In this document: piece by piece, positions 11,011 through 22,739 of the stretch
Layout of the letters: every line of letters begins with the position of its first letter
Position numbering within the stretch: the stretch's first letter is position 1
Assembly: GCA_018340375.1 (NCBI GenBank)
Contig: JAFFJZ010000026.1
Coordinates: 1,674,001-1,738,000, forward strand
From: Gonatopus flavifemur
Lineage: Eukaryota; Arthropoda; Insecta; Hymenoptera; Dryinidae
DNA: 64,000 bases
Reading direction: 5' to 3'
Notes under the pieces: generated by a model
Seen by the model: the letters and a program-made list of their open reading frames with translations, nothing else
What the model was told of the DNA's origin: nothing
The model's database searches: none
Program-made: the position numbers and the translations under genes

Positions 11011-13319
11011 TAAGAATTGTTGGAAATCATAAGCGAATCCACCGTGATGGGACGTGTATATACCTTGGGAATGGAATCAGATGTTCTGAAATCCTTCTTC
11101 GTGTTGAATTTGGGCATGGCATTGCGTGAAATCATTTTTGTCAGGATGACACCCTCGCGGCTCTCTGCGTCATGTGCAGATCTACAGGGATCTGAAACGG
11201 TCCTAACGGCTTTTTCCACTGCTTGGAAGTGACATGGCAAGTCGATAAGAACAGCAGGATGACTGCCATTCTTTGCAAGAACGTCCAAGTCTTGCTCCGA
11301 AAGGTGGGCAGTGAGTGGTGGCTCAGTAATGTGGCAATGTTTCTTACTTCTCCAGGGTATCAAGTCTGTATACTGCCCCAAAACGGATGGGTGGACCAAC
11401 AAATCGTCGGATTTCCTGATCGTTGCTTCTTTGTCGTGCGATTTTGATCCTCGCAACACCTAACTTCCGCACCTTCAGCCTTTTGTCGAAGAGCATAGCC
11501 AACAGAATGTTCTCTGGATGAGCATAGAAACCGTTGGTTTGAATAGCAGGTTGCGCCATGGCTTGAACTTCTTCTGGCTGTGATCTCGTGCAGTGGATAA
11601 GATACCATAGGTGCTTGGCTCTTTCAATACACCTAGGCTTCGTTCTAATTCGAAACCAAACAAGTACGTACACTTGGAGAATAAATTTAACAATAGTAAT
11701 CATCGTTGAGCTTGGGATTGGAGTCGAGATGTAGAGGCGTAATATCCTTGCAGCAGTCGTTAGCCAGCGTGAGGTGTTTACTTTCCCTGGAATAGCGTTG
11801 GCTTAATCATCGGAGCTCACACCGCTGCCAATTGCTGAGCTTATTCTCAGTAAATATTTTTGATCATTACTCAGATGATCCAAATCAACTTCAGGGGGAC
11901 TGAAAAGCAGCACATTGAACTGGACAATGGAAAGAGTGTGGGCAGTATCAAGCTGCGTCCCTATAGGGCCGGAGTAAGCGGAAGGACTTTTCGTAGTACC
12001 GTCCAAGCGCATGAATACATGACGAAAAGGTAGCTCGTTCATATGTAGAAGACAGATCAACCATTGCATAGTGTGCCCTACCCTCATCTCCAACAGACGA
12101 ATGACTCCACGGAGTGCCCCGTGTTCGTCACCGTGCCATCCGACCCAATGGCCTTTAGGTCTGTCAAAATCATGTTTTTTGCTTCAAAAAACTGCATGAA
12201 GCACTGAACCGTGGTTTCAGCGCATCCATCTTGCGGCGAAACATGGCCCAAATATTTTGAACCAGGCTCCTCGATTATTACGACATGATCTTCAACAACG
12301 GTTCGCTTGAATCTCTTATTCTCGATCTGTTCTTCTATTGTGACTGTATCTCTTTTCCCATCAAAATAAAAACATTGCAATTTGTGGCCACAGAGTCTGT
12401 TGTCGTGAGTGGATTGGAGACTTCTCCTGACTTTCCCAACTTCTCTTCTTACCTTATAATGGTCGATGATCAACCGCGCGTCCTTTTGAGTCACCAATTT
12501 CAGATCGGTAAGGGTTGCACTAGCTATCATAGCTGCTGCGCGTGAAGAGACTTCAATACGTCCACAAACTAGGCCCACGCTAGGCAATTTGAATCGCATT
12601 TGGGATTTCTGTTCCCTTTTCTCCCTTAGTCGTAGTGCAACAGAACGGTCAGAACCGGAATCACTTTCCTCCTCAGTGGCGCCTCGGGAACCTGAACTCA
12701 TTTCGTTCACCTCTGTTGTGATTTCTCGGGACGTGCTAGTTTCAAGATTCTTTGCTGATCGTTGGAGCCGCTTGTTGAGCATATTAGTTGTGGGAATGTC
12801 CACAGAACCTATCACCATTTTGCGGACAGTTCTTTGATCATGTAAGAAATCTCTCTCAATAATGGGAACTTTGATGAGACAGTGAAAAACTGTAGCCTTC
12901 TGAGTGAAATCACAGTTGCACGTTGAAATGTCAAATAGAGACTCGCACTCACCCTTGAACCTCTCCGCTCTTCTGGTAGCCTTTGGGGTCGGGTTGGGTC
13001 CTAGACGTTTCCTCACAGACCAATATTCATCTATAAGCTTACGCAATAGTTGTCTGCAACGATCCCGCCTGGGGTTGAATGGCAGTGATGCACTTTTCCA
13101 CACGTTTTCTACCTTTTCTAACACACCGTTGGCCACGTCAGTGAAAGGTGCATCTTGATGAATCAGCTGATGATCAAGATCTACTTGCACTTTCCGGTAT
13201 AACTTGATGACGTCGGCTTTAGTTGGCAAGGCATTCAGGTTAGGTTCACAGGCATATCCAGATAATGGGCACTTGTTGCCACTCCTCCCCTTCTGTGGCT
13301 GTTTCTTACTTCGTGCCAT
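11011..13319 (-). pseudogene. Transposase-like protein of the hAT-like element, broken
   Basis: ATG at 13319 (MARSKKQPQKG). Blocks in order: a basic N-terminus; a Cys motif FDISTCNCDF near residue 150; an RNase H-like part with IGSDGTVTNTGH near residue 400; after a frameshift at about 12090, LLHMNELPFRHVF and a GPIGT block; after TAA at 11803, TKPRCIERAKHLW and FYAHPENILLAML; after a second frameshift near 11400, TEPPLTAHLS and LPCHFQAVEKAVR. This order matches a protein family abundant in arthropod genome annotations that I know only as transposon-associated. The 8-bp duplication and TAGGG ends suggest it is a hAT-like transposase. The gene ends at a TAA formed by the piggyBac TTAA site. 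Two frameshifts and one nonsense codon make it inactive. Confidence 0.7.
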
Positions 13320-13713
13320 GATGTTCGAACTGTTTGCCGTTAAAGATTATATTTTGAGGCGCCACTTTAGGATAAGATAAAATTTTATTGCGGGTAACAA
13401 ACTCCCTCTCCCACTTATTTTACAATCTCTCAAAATTTCATACATCGACAAGAGTGTGTTTGAAGCGTCGTAACGTGTACGATCGAATTAACCACAGTTG
13501 CTATGTACACATGCGCATTCCGTGTATATTGAGAATTGACGATCGTCAGATAGAGAAGAGCGAGTAATCATGATATATAGTCAGAGAGAAGATGAGAGTG
13601 CGGAAGGACGCGTTCGACGAAGCATGCTTGCGTTGCGCCATCGAGCAGTCAATCGTCGAAACGTCTATACAACGTGGGTGCACCAATCACAACGTCGAAT
13701 CGAAAAGGAGGCT
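13320..13713 (-). promoter_or_regulatory. 5' region of the hAT-like element gene
   Basis: About 400 bases between the ATG and the right inverted arm; by position it should contain promoter and leader. No distinct core promoter motif can be claimed. Confidence 0.3.
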
Positions 13714-14317
13714 CTAATCCAACTCGATAATGCGAACAAATTTTGTTAACTTCTAGTGTGCAATAAACTGGTCTAAATAAACCATTCTTTTGTATGTTCC
13801 ATCTATAACTTTTGAAAACTACACGTGTTCCTACAAAAATCATAGGGAAGTTTGATGGTATAGAAGTTTAGTGTGGAGGGAGTCAGATGAGACCCTCCTA
13901 GTTGATACGATTGGTTACAAAATTTTTTTAGTTTATTCGATCCAATTTGGCAACTATTCCGTGGAAGAGAAATCAGAGTTGCAAAATAACAGGTTGACAT
14001 TATTTCGATGTTCCGAACTTCAAATGGGACGGGGAGACCCCTGCACTTGGTCCGATCGAGCTGAAATGTTTGTGGAATTAGTCGAGGCACATTTTACGAC
14101 CATTCTGGGCCAGAAAGGACGAAATAACAAGAAAATGGATGCGAGAAGAGAGGTTGATCACATCTTTTGGATTTTCCGAACTTCAAGGGGGGAGTGAGAC
14201 CCCTACAGTTTGTTCGATCGAGCTGAAATTTTTTTGGGGTTATTTTGGGCACATTTGAGAACCATTCCGCGAATGTAAGGTCGATATTCAAGAAAAACGG
14301 TTTTTCACTACACCCTA
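13714..14317 (-). repeat. Right long inverted repeat of hAT-like element
   Basis: Reverse complement of 4511-5120 with few differences; ends CACTACACCCTA. Confidence 0.85.
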
Positions 14318-14366
14318 CTATTCACCTCTAACATACGTTACTTGACGATCAAATTCTTTTATCCAG

Positions 14367-14546
14367 GTAACTATAGGAATGGTTCAACTTATGTGAAGAA
14401 ATCCTACAAGTGTAGTGAAATTGAGAGTATGACCGAGGCAGAAGGGGAAAATTCTAAGGTCACAGCGGTGGACGATGGCAGGAATGTGGAAGATGATTTA
14501 GATTACGTTCCTCCTTTTCCACATGTTCTGCGAGAACCGAATCAAG
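14367..14546 (+). pseudogene. VP-SW gene exon 2, right copy
   Basis: A 180-base exon flanked by acceptor TTTTATCCAG and donor GTATTTTA, identical in length to the left copy's exon 2 (250-429). It encodes an acidic stretch with KKSYKCSEIESMTEAEGE and YVPPFPHVLRE. Sequence similarity to the left copy ends about 85 bases into the following intron (14631), so exon 3 is missing here and the gene is truncated. Confidence 0.5.
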
Positions 14547-14631
14547 GTATTTTATATTATTTATCACTTACAATGAATATATTTTCATTCTGAATTTTCA
14601 TTGATTCTCATGATTGGGAGAGTGATTTATT

Positions 14632-16042
14632 CCTAAACGTCTAGTAATTGAGTGTTACACAGCAAATTTGGTTATGAATATTGTATTCTATAATAACGAT
14701 TGTAGAACACTGAGTAATGTAAAGCAAAATTTCAGTAATGTTTCTTGAAATTTCGTGGAACGTCGCTGAAAGTTCAGTAATATTCAGATTTATTGATCAA
14801 ATATAATGCTATTCACTGAACCTCCAAATCGCTCTGCTCTCAGTGTAGGTCAAACTATTCAGCAGAACTATGTGATTAGTCGATTCTGTCACAATTTAAG
14901 GACTCGTAGAAATCCTGATCAATATATTGGGAGAAGTGTTCTGAAATTCAGTTATAATACATCACATGATCTTCTTCCATTCTTCTTCATCGACATTAGT
15001 GAACAGAAACATATCTTCTAGATATATCAATACTCGAATCAATTATACAATCAATATAGGAATCCACATCTATTTATGATGCTGATAGTGCTGAAAGTGA
15101 GGTAAGCCATTGTGAAAAATATGTAAACACATCGTATATCAAGTTTTTCTATTCAAGCACAAATTGTCGTGTCTTGAAGTGGAACACGATAAATTAGCGA
15201 ATCCACAATGAAATATGGAATAGGAAATTGCGAATCCTTATATAAATTTGTCAATTTGATTTTACGTGAGTTTGTATGAATTGATAATAAATGAGTATCT
15301 ACTGAGGAAGACTCAAATGGTTTTGAAAGTTGAAATTTTGACATGAATAAATAAACAATTCACGATTTTGTCAATATTTGTTAACTAAGTCTTGGGAATG
15401 ATGAGTGGGCAAATGATTCATCTTCCATTGGGATTCTCATTACAAGTATTTCCCATTAAAACACTCTCGTCTCATATATTCACTATATTTCAGAGTGTAT
15501 GAGAACATGGGCATATCCGTCATCTTGGATTATTATCTATAATCGTCTCTTGTTTCATGATTTGCGGGATTTCGTTACTAATCTCCGGATAAATACCGGC
15601 CGGCTTTCGGTGCAACGATATTTGTTTTTTTCAATTGGCCCGATTAACATTTGCTGTTATCTTTGCCGAATTCGGCCCGTCATCTACATTCTGTTGGGCC
15701 GATTTCGGTACGTCCGTCATTGCACGCATGGGTAATTGCCTCGCTTTTGAATCATGCCCATGGATTGTCATCGTACGGGAACTGCTGGTTGCGTGACTCC
15801 CAATGATTCCGCAAGCTCCTGTTGCGTTTGACTTGGATCTTCGCTGCTTAGTGAAAACGAAATTTGACATACTTCACTGAGTAAAAATCGGGATTCTAGA
15901 AAAAACTCGGAGTGATATCAACTGAATATCATTCACAGGTGTCTAACCTGTCTGAAACCATTGAAATCGGTTGTGACTATGAAACATTCATGAGAGCGAG
16001 AGTCATCTTTTCAAACCGGACCGAACTAATTTGTACTCCCAA
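14632..16042. other. Unassigned noncoding DNA
   Basis: No gene or clear repeat boundary recognised. 15590-15870 is GC-richer than its surroundings but its open frames show no family resemblance. Confidence 0.4.
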
Positions 16043-17313
16043 TAGTTGAGGTCTCGGATTCAATAATCGGTCCAGCGCTCGAACCGCGTCACAGTTGTTG
16101 GTTCAAGCGGTCATGTGAGGCGTCGAAGAAAAAGTCGGAATTTTGAAAAACTAAGAATACTGGGTGATAAGGCTTGAAAAATTAATCCAAGTATCTGTTC
16201 ATACTTTTCTTCTATGATCAATAGTTTTTGAGAAAAAAATAAAACCTACTTATTTTTCAATACTGAAAATCAATGTTTTTCAATCTTGAACTCGTTGTAA
16301 CTCGGGCAGTTTTCAACACATGAAGATGAATCTTACAGATTCTGATTCGTAAGGCTTCCTTACTAATTAGGAGGAAAATTGTTTCAACGAAACTCTCTCT
16401 TGCGGAGACTGAGTTTCATAGAAAGCATTTTCTTCTTTTTTGATCATTCACCTAAATATAATATTAATATAATATAATAAAGAAAATGATTCGTATGAAA
16501 TTTAGTCTTCACAAGAGAGAGTTTCGTTAAAGCAATTTCCCTCCTAATTCAATAGTTTGTCCGTGAAAACGTTATATACAATTCAATTGTTTATAAAAAA
16601 ACAACGGACACGAATCTTGTAAAAATAGGTTGGTATTCGGATACTTCAATTCAAAAAACATGAATCTACGTTAGGAGATCGGGTGAAAACAACCTCTCAT
16701 TCGGATCCTCATATTCTGCCGGTAAACGACCTAAGATGATGAAAAACTTCCGTCGTGCGCTAATAAATGAATCGCTGTATCTTCCGAACCAACAGTCCAA
16801 TCGATCTTAAAATTGCCACAAAGTTTGTCCATACACTAGCGAACAACTTTGTCGCTGGAAGTTTTTTGTAGCCCATACTTCTTCCGACACTTTTTCAACG
16901 CAAAGCGTTAAAAACGTGGTTTTTACTTCGAATTGAAAATTCATCAATTTTTTATAAATTGTTGCAAACTTTTCTTATGATGTTGTCTTTGGGGAAGCCT
17001 TACGAATCAGAATCTGTGAGATTTATCTTCATACGCTAAAAACTGCCCGAGTTACAACGAGTTCGAGATTGAAAAACATTGATTATTAGTATGAAAAAAT
17101 AGGTAGGTTTTATTTTTGTTCTCAAAAACTATCGATCATAGAAGAAAAGTATGAACAGATACTTGGATTGATTTTTCAAGCTCTATCACCCAGTATTTTT
17201 ATTTTTCCAAAATTCCGACTTTTTTTTCGACGCCCCACATGACCGCTTGGACCAACAACTGTGACGTGGTTCGAGCGCTTGACCGATCATTGAATCCGAG
17301 GCCTCAATTCCTG
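16043..17313. mobile_element. Non-autonomous long-TIR element related to the 53.4-61.8 kb element
   Basis: Arms 16043-16370 and about 16990-17313 are inverted copies starting TTGAGG(T/C)CTCGGATTCAA. The stretch 16730-17313 also matches, with many differences, the inverted arms at 53380-54349 and 60797-61766, sharing AAAATCAATGTTTTTCAA and the CAACTTTGTCGCTGGAAGTTTT phrase. No coding sequence, so it would depend on a relative's transposase. Confidence 0.7.
16365..16550. repeat. Small foldback nested in the long-TIR element
   Basis: TAATTAGGAGGAAAATTG at 16365 faces its near-complement at the right end; inner arms share ACGAAACTCTCTCTTG / CAAGAGAGAGTTTCGT. Arms about 75 bases. Confidence 0.65.
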
Positions 17314-17452
17314 CTGTAGTGACTTTGATTCTTTATCTATCTAAACGAACACACGATACAGGTGTGTCGATTCGAAGGAAACCCCCAAAAAATCAATCGA
17401 AACCAGATTTTTGAGCACCTATGGGAATGGAATAAACATCCAGAATAACAAA

Positions 17453-18056
17453 TTTTTTACATTCGCCACGTTTTTGTATCCACGATTCAAAAATCACTTT
17501 TTGAAAGACGAATCAATCGTCAAGTCACAATTGATTCAAGAAGTACTACAATCTTCCATGACCGAAGATGATACTTGAAGATCTTGGAGAGGCGAAACAA
17601 TTGGAGCAAAGTGATTCCAACACCGATATTCTTAAACCAACTCATGATGAAATTTGGGACTGCTATAACGAACTTGCTTATTTTTCTAGCTCAAAATCAG
17701 ATATCGATTCTGTTGATGTTGATTCTGCTGACGAAGAATTTAATAAGACTCTTGAAAAGCAACCTAGTAATAGGACAAAAAAAATCAAAGAAGTTACAAA
17801 AGGAGAAATTGAGCAGTATTGTATGTTGCCAATATTACCCAGAATTGAAGATCCAATCTTATGGTTGAGGTCACATCACAAACAGTTTTCGAATCTTCAA
17901 GGGGAATTTGTTAAATATTTGAGCCCACCTCCAAGTTCTGTTGATTCAGAACGACTATTTAGTACAGCAGGACATGTATACTCTGACTTACGAAACCGAA
18001 CGTTACCTGATAACATCGAAATGTTATTATTTATGATGGAAAACTTTGAACATTAG
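17453..18056 (+). pseudogene. hAT (ZBED-type) transposase C-terminal fragment
   Basis: The first part (17453-17570) reads FFTFATFLYPRFKNHFL, the familiar ATFLDPRFK region with Y for D. After a frameshift near 17570 the frame continues to 18056 and contains the hAT C-terminal dimerisation block: DPILWLRSHH, FVKYLSPPPSSVDSERLFS and an AGHVYSDLRNRTLP stretch before a final LLFMMENF. The upstream two thirds of a hAT transposase is absent, apparently replaced by the neighbouring non-autonomous element. Proteins of this kind dimerise in the nucleus and move elements with 8-bp duplications; this fragment cannot. Confidence 0.85.
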
Positions 18057-18239
18057 ATCTAGTAATAAGTTTCAATTTGTATTCTTCAAAAATACATGCA
18101 TTTTGAATAATAGAATTGAGATATCCTATAAAGATTTCCAAAAACAGAAAAGTTGTATAAATATCATTTGAACGATATTTAACATTGAATGAGATTCATT
18201 ATTCAGAATAATATGAATTTCATGCATATTTAATTCTGT

Positions 18240-18335
18240 ATTCGGCCGGATATGCGTCTGATTCGACGATCCGGCCGGATCGGAAAATCAGACCGGATAG
18301 GCCGGATACCGGATCAGTGCCAGATATCCGGTGCC
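18240..18335. repeat. CCGGAT motif cluster, probable hAT subterminal region
   Basis: GGCCGGAT/CCGGAT motifs recur at least six times within 90 bases, followed by ATATCCGGTGCCTCC. Position 180 bases past the hAT fragment and motif clustering suggest the 3' end of that element; the exact terminus is not defined. Confidence 0.5.
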
Positions 18336-18349
18336 TCCTTACTTTTTCC

Positions 18350-18595
18350 CCAGTAAAACTATGAATATACATTTGTATAGGTTAGACATAAAATACTTGG
18401 TGTTCATGTAACGTCTCGAAAACGTTCTGAAAATGTATCATAGCATGTGTAAACAATGTCCCCAAAACGTGTTCCCCAACACATCCGATGAATGTTCATA
18501 AAACATTTGGAAAACGTGCTTTTGGGAACCAACATCTGTAGGACTTTGGACACGGTTTTGAAACGTTTTGAGAACTTTCGGTGCTGTTTGGGTCT
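18350..18595 (-). repeat. Dispersed repeat copy A (partner 48546-48787)
   Basis: Inverted relative to the copy at 48.5 kb. Shared phrases include CAGCACCGAAAGTTCTC, CCAACATCTGT and ACCTATACAAAT (read on the other strand). Noncoding, probably a MITE. Confidence 0.7.
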
Positions 18596-19404
18596 CAAAA
18601 TAATCATTCAGGTACCTAGATATTCTCAAAAATAAGTCTATTGAAAGTGACATTAATCTGCCCCTAGCTTCAATTCCATAGGCTTCGGTGGATCATAGAT
18701 AGGAAGTAGGTGGAGCTGTGGATATAAGATAGATAGAGAAAGACTCAATGTTTGTGTATTTCACATGTGGATTACTGTAGAAAATCTTTGGTCACCCTTC
18801 AATTCCCAACCTTGCAACAAAAGTACGATGGAGAAATGTTCGAATCTTTGGAGAAGCTCAAATTTGGGATTATATTTTTTGAATAAAAAACCATCATAAA
18901 AAATTTACTATTATCACCGAAACCTTTATCTGGGAATAGGGATGGTAAAATCTATTTCGATGTTGATGAAAAATCGATTTTTCGACCGAAAACATCATTC
19001 ATTCGGAATCGAGTCTCTCATCTTAAGCGGTCGTCGATGAACTACGTGGCTAATTAAGGGGGAGAGAGGGGTAACATGGCATGCTACGCTGGGGTACATT
19101 AGGGGAGAGAGAGAAATTGCGGTTTCATAGTACGTGATTTATTATTTATCTTGTACTTGGAACAAATCTCTATACAAACATCCAGAAAAATGATCCATTT
19201 GAATATAACCCGGATAGATATTTGATTGGATCAAATAAGATTCTTCTTGATCCTAATGAATTTCATTTGAAACGAGGGAAATTTTATTTCAATAGAATAA
19301 ATCTTCCATTTCAGTTAATTAAAATTTTATTAAGGTCATATTTAGATAAGAATTCATTTGATTGAAATTTTATCCAGTTGAATATAAAACCTACGTTCCC
19401 ACGT
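18596..19404. other. Unassigned noncoding DNA
   Basis: No gene recognised. A short GGGATGGTAAAATC stretch at 18953 resembles a hAT end but has no partner. Confidence 0.35.
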
Positions 19405-19422
19405 GGGGGGGAGGGGGGGGGG
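19405..19422 (+). other. Guanine tract
   Basis: Seventeen guanines interrupted by one adenine; slippage-prone and capable in principle of quadruplex formation. Confidence 0.6.
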
Positions 19423-19502
19423 TTAAAAGAAAAGTCACGATAGAGCTACATGGGGGAGGGGAATAAAAAAATCGTAACAACAAGACTACGTAGTTTATGG
19501 AC

Positions 19503-22500
19503 GGCCCCGTAATACCCCGGGTACTTGGCCAGCGACTTGCAGGGAAAGATTTCCCTCTATGTCAAATTGTAGTCCATCGTTTGTATCCAAATGTGCCGCA
19601 TCGATTTTTGTTAATACCCTTAAGGAGAAAGAGTTATAAGGGGTCAAAAAAAGTTTCCCGACGACTTTCTCCGATTTCAATGATCTTGAGCTCATTGGGA
19701 AGAGGATGACGCATAAATGATTGTACCGATGATGGTTTTTGATTTCACCCCCAGGGAAAAAGTTAGGGGCAATATTTCCGTTTTGAATAGAGATGGAATA
19801 ATTTTGACTACGGAAACGGATTCAGGGGCGCCATTCAGGGGAGCCATTCAAGAATCACACGTCATGTACCCGTTTTATCACGAAGGCGGTGAATTAGGGG
19901 GGCTGACTCGGTTTCGAACCATGACAGAGGCATCCCGAACGCGCCATCCGATCATAAGGAAGGTGCCTTTCGAAAATCACAGATCATGTACCGGTGTTAT
20001 AACATGGAACAGAGATGGAGGAAAGGTGAATTTGTTTGAAAGGTTGCAGAGGCACCCGAACGCGGAATCTGGGTCCAGGAACGGTGCCATACAACAATCA
20101 TGTCATGTGACTGTTGCTTTACAAAGGATGGGGATTGGAAAGTGAGGCACTGCGTTTTGAAGAGTTGCCAATTCATTGCAAACGGTGTTGAGAGTAGGGA
20201 GAGGAGAGGTCGCTTCGATTAGGAACGCGATAGGAGTATTTCAACTGGGGGACCATTTCGATGCAGTCAGTTGAAGAGCATGAGATATGATATCTCCAGA
20301 AATAGGAGATGGTGTGTGGAGGAAATCTCGAAATGCTGGGATGTAGACAGACGAAGCTTGCCAAGTTTGCTAAATCTACATCAAATGCAGATGACGAAAG
20401 AGATTGTGATAGCTGGGAACTAGTGATGTCCGATTCCGATTCGGTTTGAAAGAATCGATGTTTTATAAGAAAAATCGGGGTTTCGATTCGATTCTCTGCC
20501 GATCAATTTCCTTGATAATCGATTTTTTAACCTGAAAATCAACAATCGATTCTTCACGGTAGAGTATCATAATACCGAAAGTTCACAATCCCGAAGTGTC
20601 AGAAGCCCGGAGTGTCCTAATCGAATATTTGATCACTTCTATCATAGTAAATGTTTTGATGCATATTGAGTGGGAACATAATATATGTGGGAGCATATTA
20701 TATCTTTTTTGCAGAGCTGGGAATATTTCAACCGATAAAAGAAGCAGACTTTCACTAGATCACCTTCAACAATTGCTGTTTCTCAGTTCATTATCACTGA
20801 AGGTTGGCAATTATGAATGGATCAGTCATAACAGTAATATCATAATCATCGCTATTATAATAAATTATTATCTTTACATTATATAACCAATTTCATGTTT
20901 TGTTATGCTGAAAATAGACTATACATACAATTTCTGAGAATCTCATGACCTAATTATTCATCCAAATTCCAATGGATGAGCCAAATGTAAATTTAAGATT
21001 TATTACAGATTTACAGTTGGACTTCAGTGAAAATCCTGAGAGTAAAAAATTATTAGATTTAGGAACATGTTACTTACACACGGTGAATAGCGTGTTCAAA
21101 GTTGTAATTAAAGCAACTCATTTGAAAACAGTTGAATTTATTCGATCGTCATATAACCTATTTGAACACGTCCCTAATTGTTGAGCTGATTACATTGCTA
21201 TAACAGGTTGTGAAATATTTTCTAAAAAGTTTTGTCTTCTTAGTTGGACGGAAAATGCTGGTTTTGCTGAAAGGGCAAGATCAGTTTTACCTGCAGTCAG
21301 AAAATATGTGGATTAATGTAAAGCAGACAAACGGGTGCAATTTATTCTGAAATGTTTTAGTTTTCAAATTATTGCTGGAATTACTGCAGATCCTTTATTA
21401 AATGCATAATTAGCTTTCCTCCAGTCTTTCGCTGCTTTACTAGAACCTTTTTTAACAGAATTTTAGTCCGATGAACCTCTTGTTCCTTTTTTTTTATAAT
21501 TCTCTGTTTGGAATAACAGAAAATGTTATGCGCAAAATTATCGAACCGGAAATTTTAGAGAAGCAAAGTTTGCATAAAATTGATGCCCATAAGACTGAAA
21601 ACTTGATGACTGCCAATAATAAAAACATTGATTTCACAACCAAAAAATTATTTAAATTTTCATTCACAAGAAACATTTCATGCTTCGATCCCTATGTAGT
21701 AAGTTCAAATGGAATTTCAAATAAAAAATTAGAAACAGGTTTGAAGGATATGGAACATAATATAACCACAGGAGTGCAAGCTGATAAAATCTGAAGAGAA
21801 TATGAAATCTTGTGTGCATCAATTGCTGTTAAAAAATCTTTTGAAAACTTTAATAGCAAGAACACACGTTTGGATCATTTTTTGATGGACATTATTGACG
21901 ACCATGACACTCACAATTATTTCAACTTATCGAATTTTATCCAAACGGTGTTGATCCTTTTTCATGAGAACGCTTCTTTAAAACGAGAATTTTCAACAAA
22001 TGAAGAATGTTTGCTTGAAAATCAGACCGAGAAATTTTTAATTGCTGACATACGAATTTACGATACCATCAAAAGCCATGGTAATTCAGACGATTTTGTG
22101 ATTTAACAAAAACTTATTCATTCCGTCAAAAATGCGCATGCGCTATACAAAGAGAGCCTTGTTGGAGCAAAACAAAAACAAAAAGCTATCCGTGACAAAC
22201 GGAAAAGAGAAACAAAAATTTGAGAACAATAATTAGAAAAGAAAAAACGGAAACTGATTCAGGAGTCTACTTCTGTAGATCAAGAAATAGAAAATCAAAA
22301 GAAAATATCCAGAACCAGAATTTCGCGTTCGGGTACCTTTGTCAACTTTCCAAACAAATTAACCCTCCCCCTCCATTCCTCTTCCATGTGATGAAACGGG
22401 TAAATGACGCGTGATTCTTGAATGGCGCCCTTCTCGAAATCCGATTCCGCAGTCAAAATTATTCCATCTCTCTTCAAAACGGAGATATCATCCTCAACTT

Positions 22501-22739
22501 CAAATCAAAAACCCTCATCGGTACAATTATCCACGCGTCATCTCCTTTCCAATGAGCTCAAGCTCATTGAAATCAGAGAAAGTCGTCGGGAAACTTTTTT
22601 TTAACTCCTTATAACTTTTTCCCCTTGAAGGTACAAACGAAAATCGATCCGGTACATTGAGGTACAAGCGATGGACTACGATTTGGCATGAGAAAAATTG
22701 TTACCTGCAACTTGCCGGTCAAGTTCACGGGGGCCCCCT
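19503..22739 (+). mobile_element. 3.2-kb long-TIR DNA element with GC-rich ends
   Basis: Left arm 19503-20085 and right arm about 22300-22739 are inverted copies; outer ends are GGCCCC-rich, followed by ACTTG and CTTGCAGG. The left arm contains about 110-bp internal repeats (phrases AATCACACGTCATGTACC and GCACCCGAACGCG recur near 19850, 19985 and 20085). One decayed gene lies between the arms. Target duplication not resolved; superfamily unknown. Confidence 0.7.
20972..22310 (+). pseudogene. Transposon protein, decayed, family without known name
   Basis: Reading order: MDEPNVNLRF, LDLGTCYLHTVNSVFK, a segment after a stop at 21181 with FCLLSW and ERARSVLPAVRKYV, then ALLEPFLTEF, SDEPLVPF and NVMRKIIEPEILE. 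After TGA at 21792 comes a part ending with a basic coiled-coil-like stretch (AKQKQKAIRDKRKRE). I recognise the order from transposon proteins seen in cnidarians, fish and insects, where the PNVN and LHxVHNAF blocks are invariant; an RNase H-like fold is inferred. At least five stops or frameshifts make it dead. Its position between long inverted arms suggests it was this element's transposase. Confidence 0.6.

Larger units (their letters stand above)
5161..11013. mobile_element. piggyBac-like element with TTAA duplication
   Basis: Flanked by TTAA at 5161-5164 and 11010-11013, with inverted ends CCCTTTGCGG. A perfect 22-nt palindrome (5178-5199) lies just inside the left end. The element holds a decayed transposase (7932-9592), two foldback insertions and a 120-bp tandem array against the right end. 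It lies 41 bases inside the hAT-like left arm and touches the stop codon of the host element's gene. Confidence 0.85.
4511..14317 (-). mobile_element. hAT-like DNA transposon with about 610-bp inverted ends, host of a piggyBac
   Basis: Both ends read TAGGGTGTAGTGAAAAACCG inward, matching the hAT YARNG terminal rule, and are flanked by an 8-bp duplication. The inverted ends are unusually long for hAT (4511-5120 and 13714-14317). The single gene (13319 down to 11011) is on the minus strand. Without the piggyBac at 5161-11013 the element would be about 3.95 kb. P elements also make 8-bp duplications and are the main alternative, but the terminal motif and octamer favour hAT. Confidence 0.75.

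Noticed and set aside
18945..18975. Possible hAT terminus GGGATGGTAAAATC
   Set aside because: No matching opposite end or 8-bp duplication found.
20422..20560. Possible hAT end TAGTGATGTCCGATT with CGATT repeats
   Set aside because: Suggestive, but lies inside the 19.5-22.7 kb element and has no partner end.
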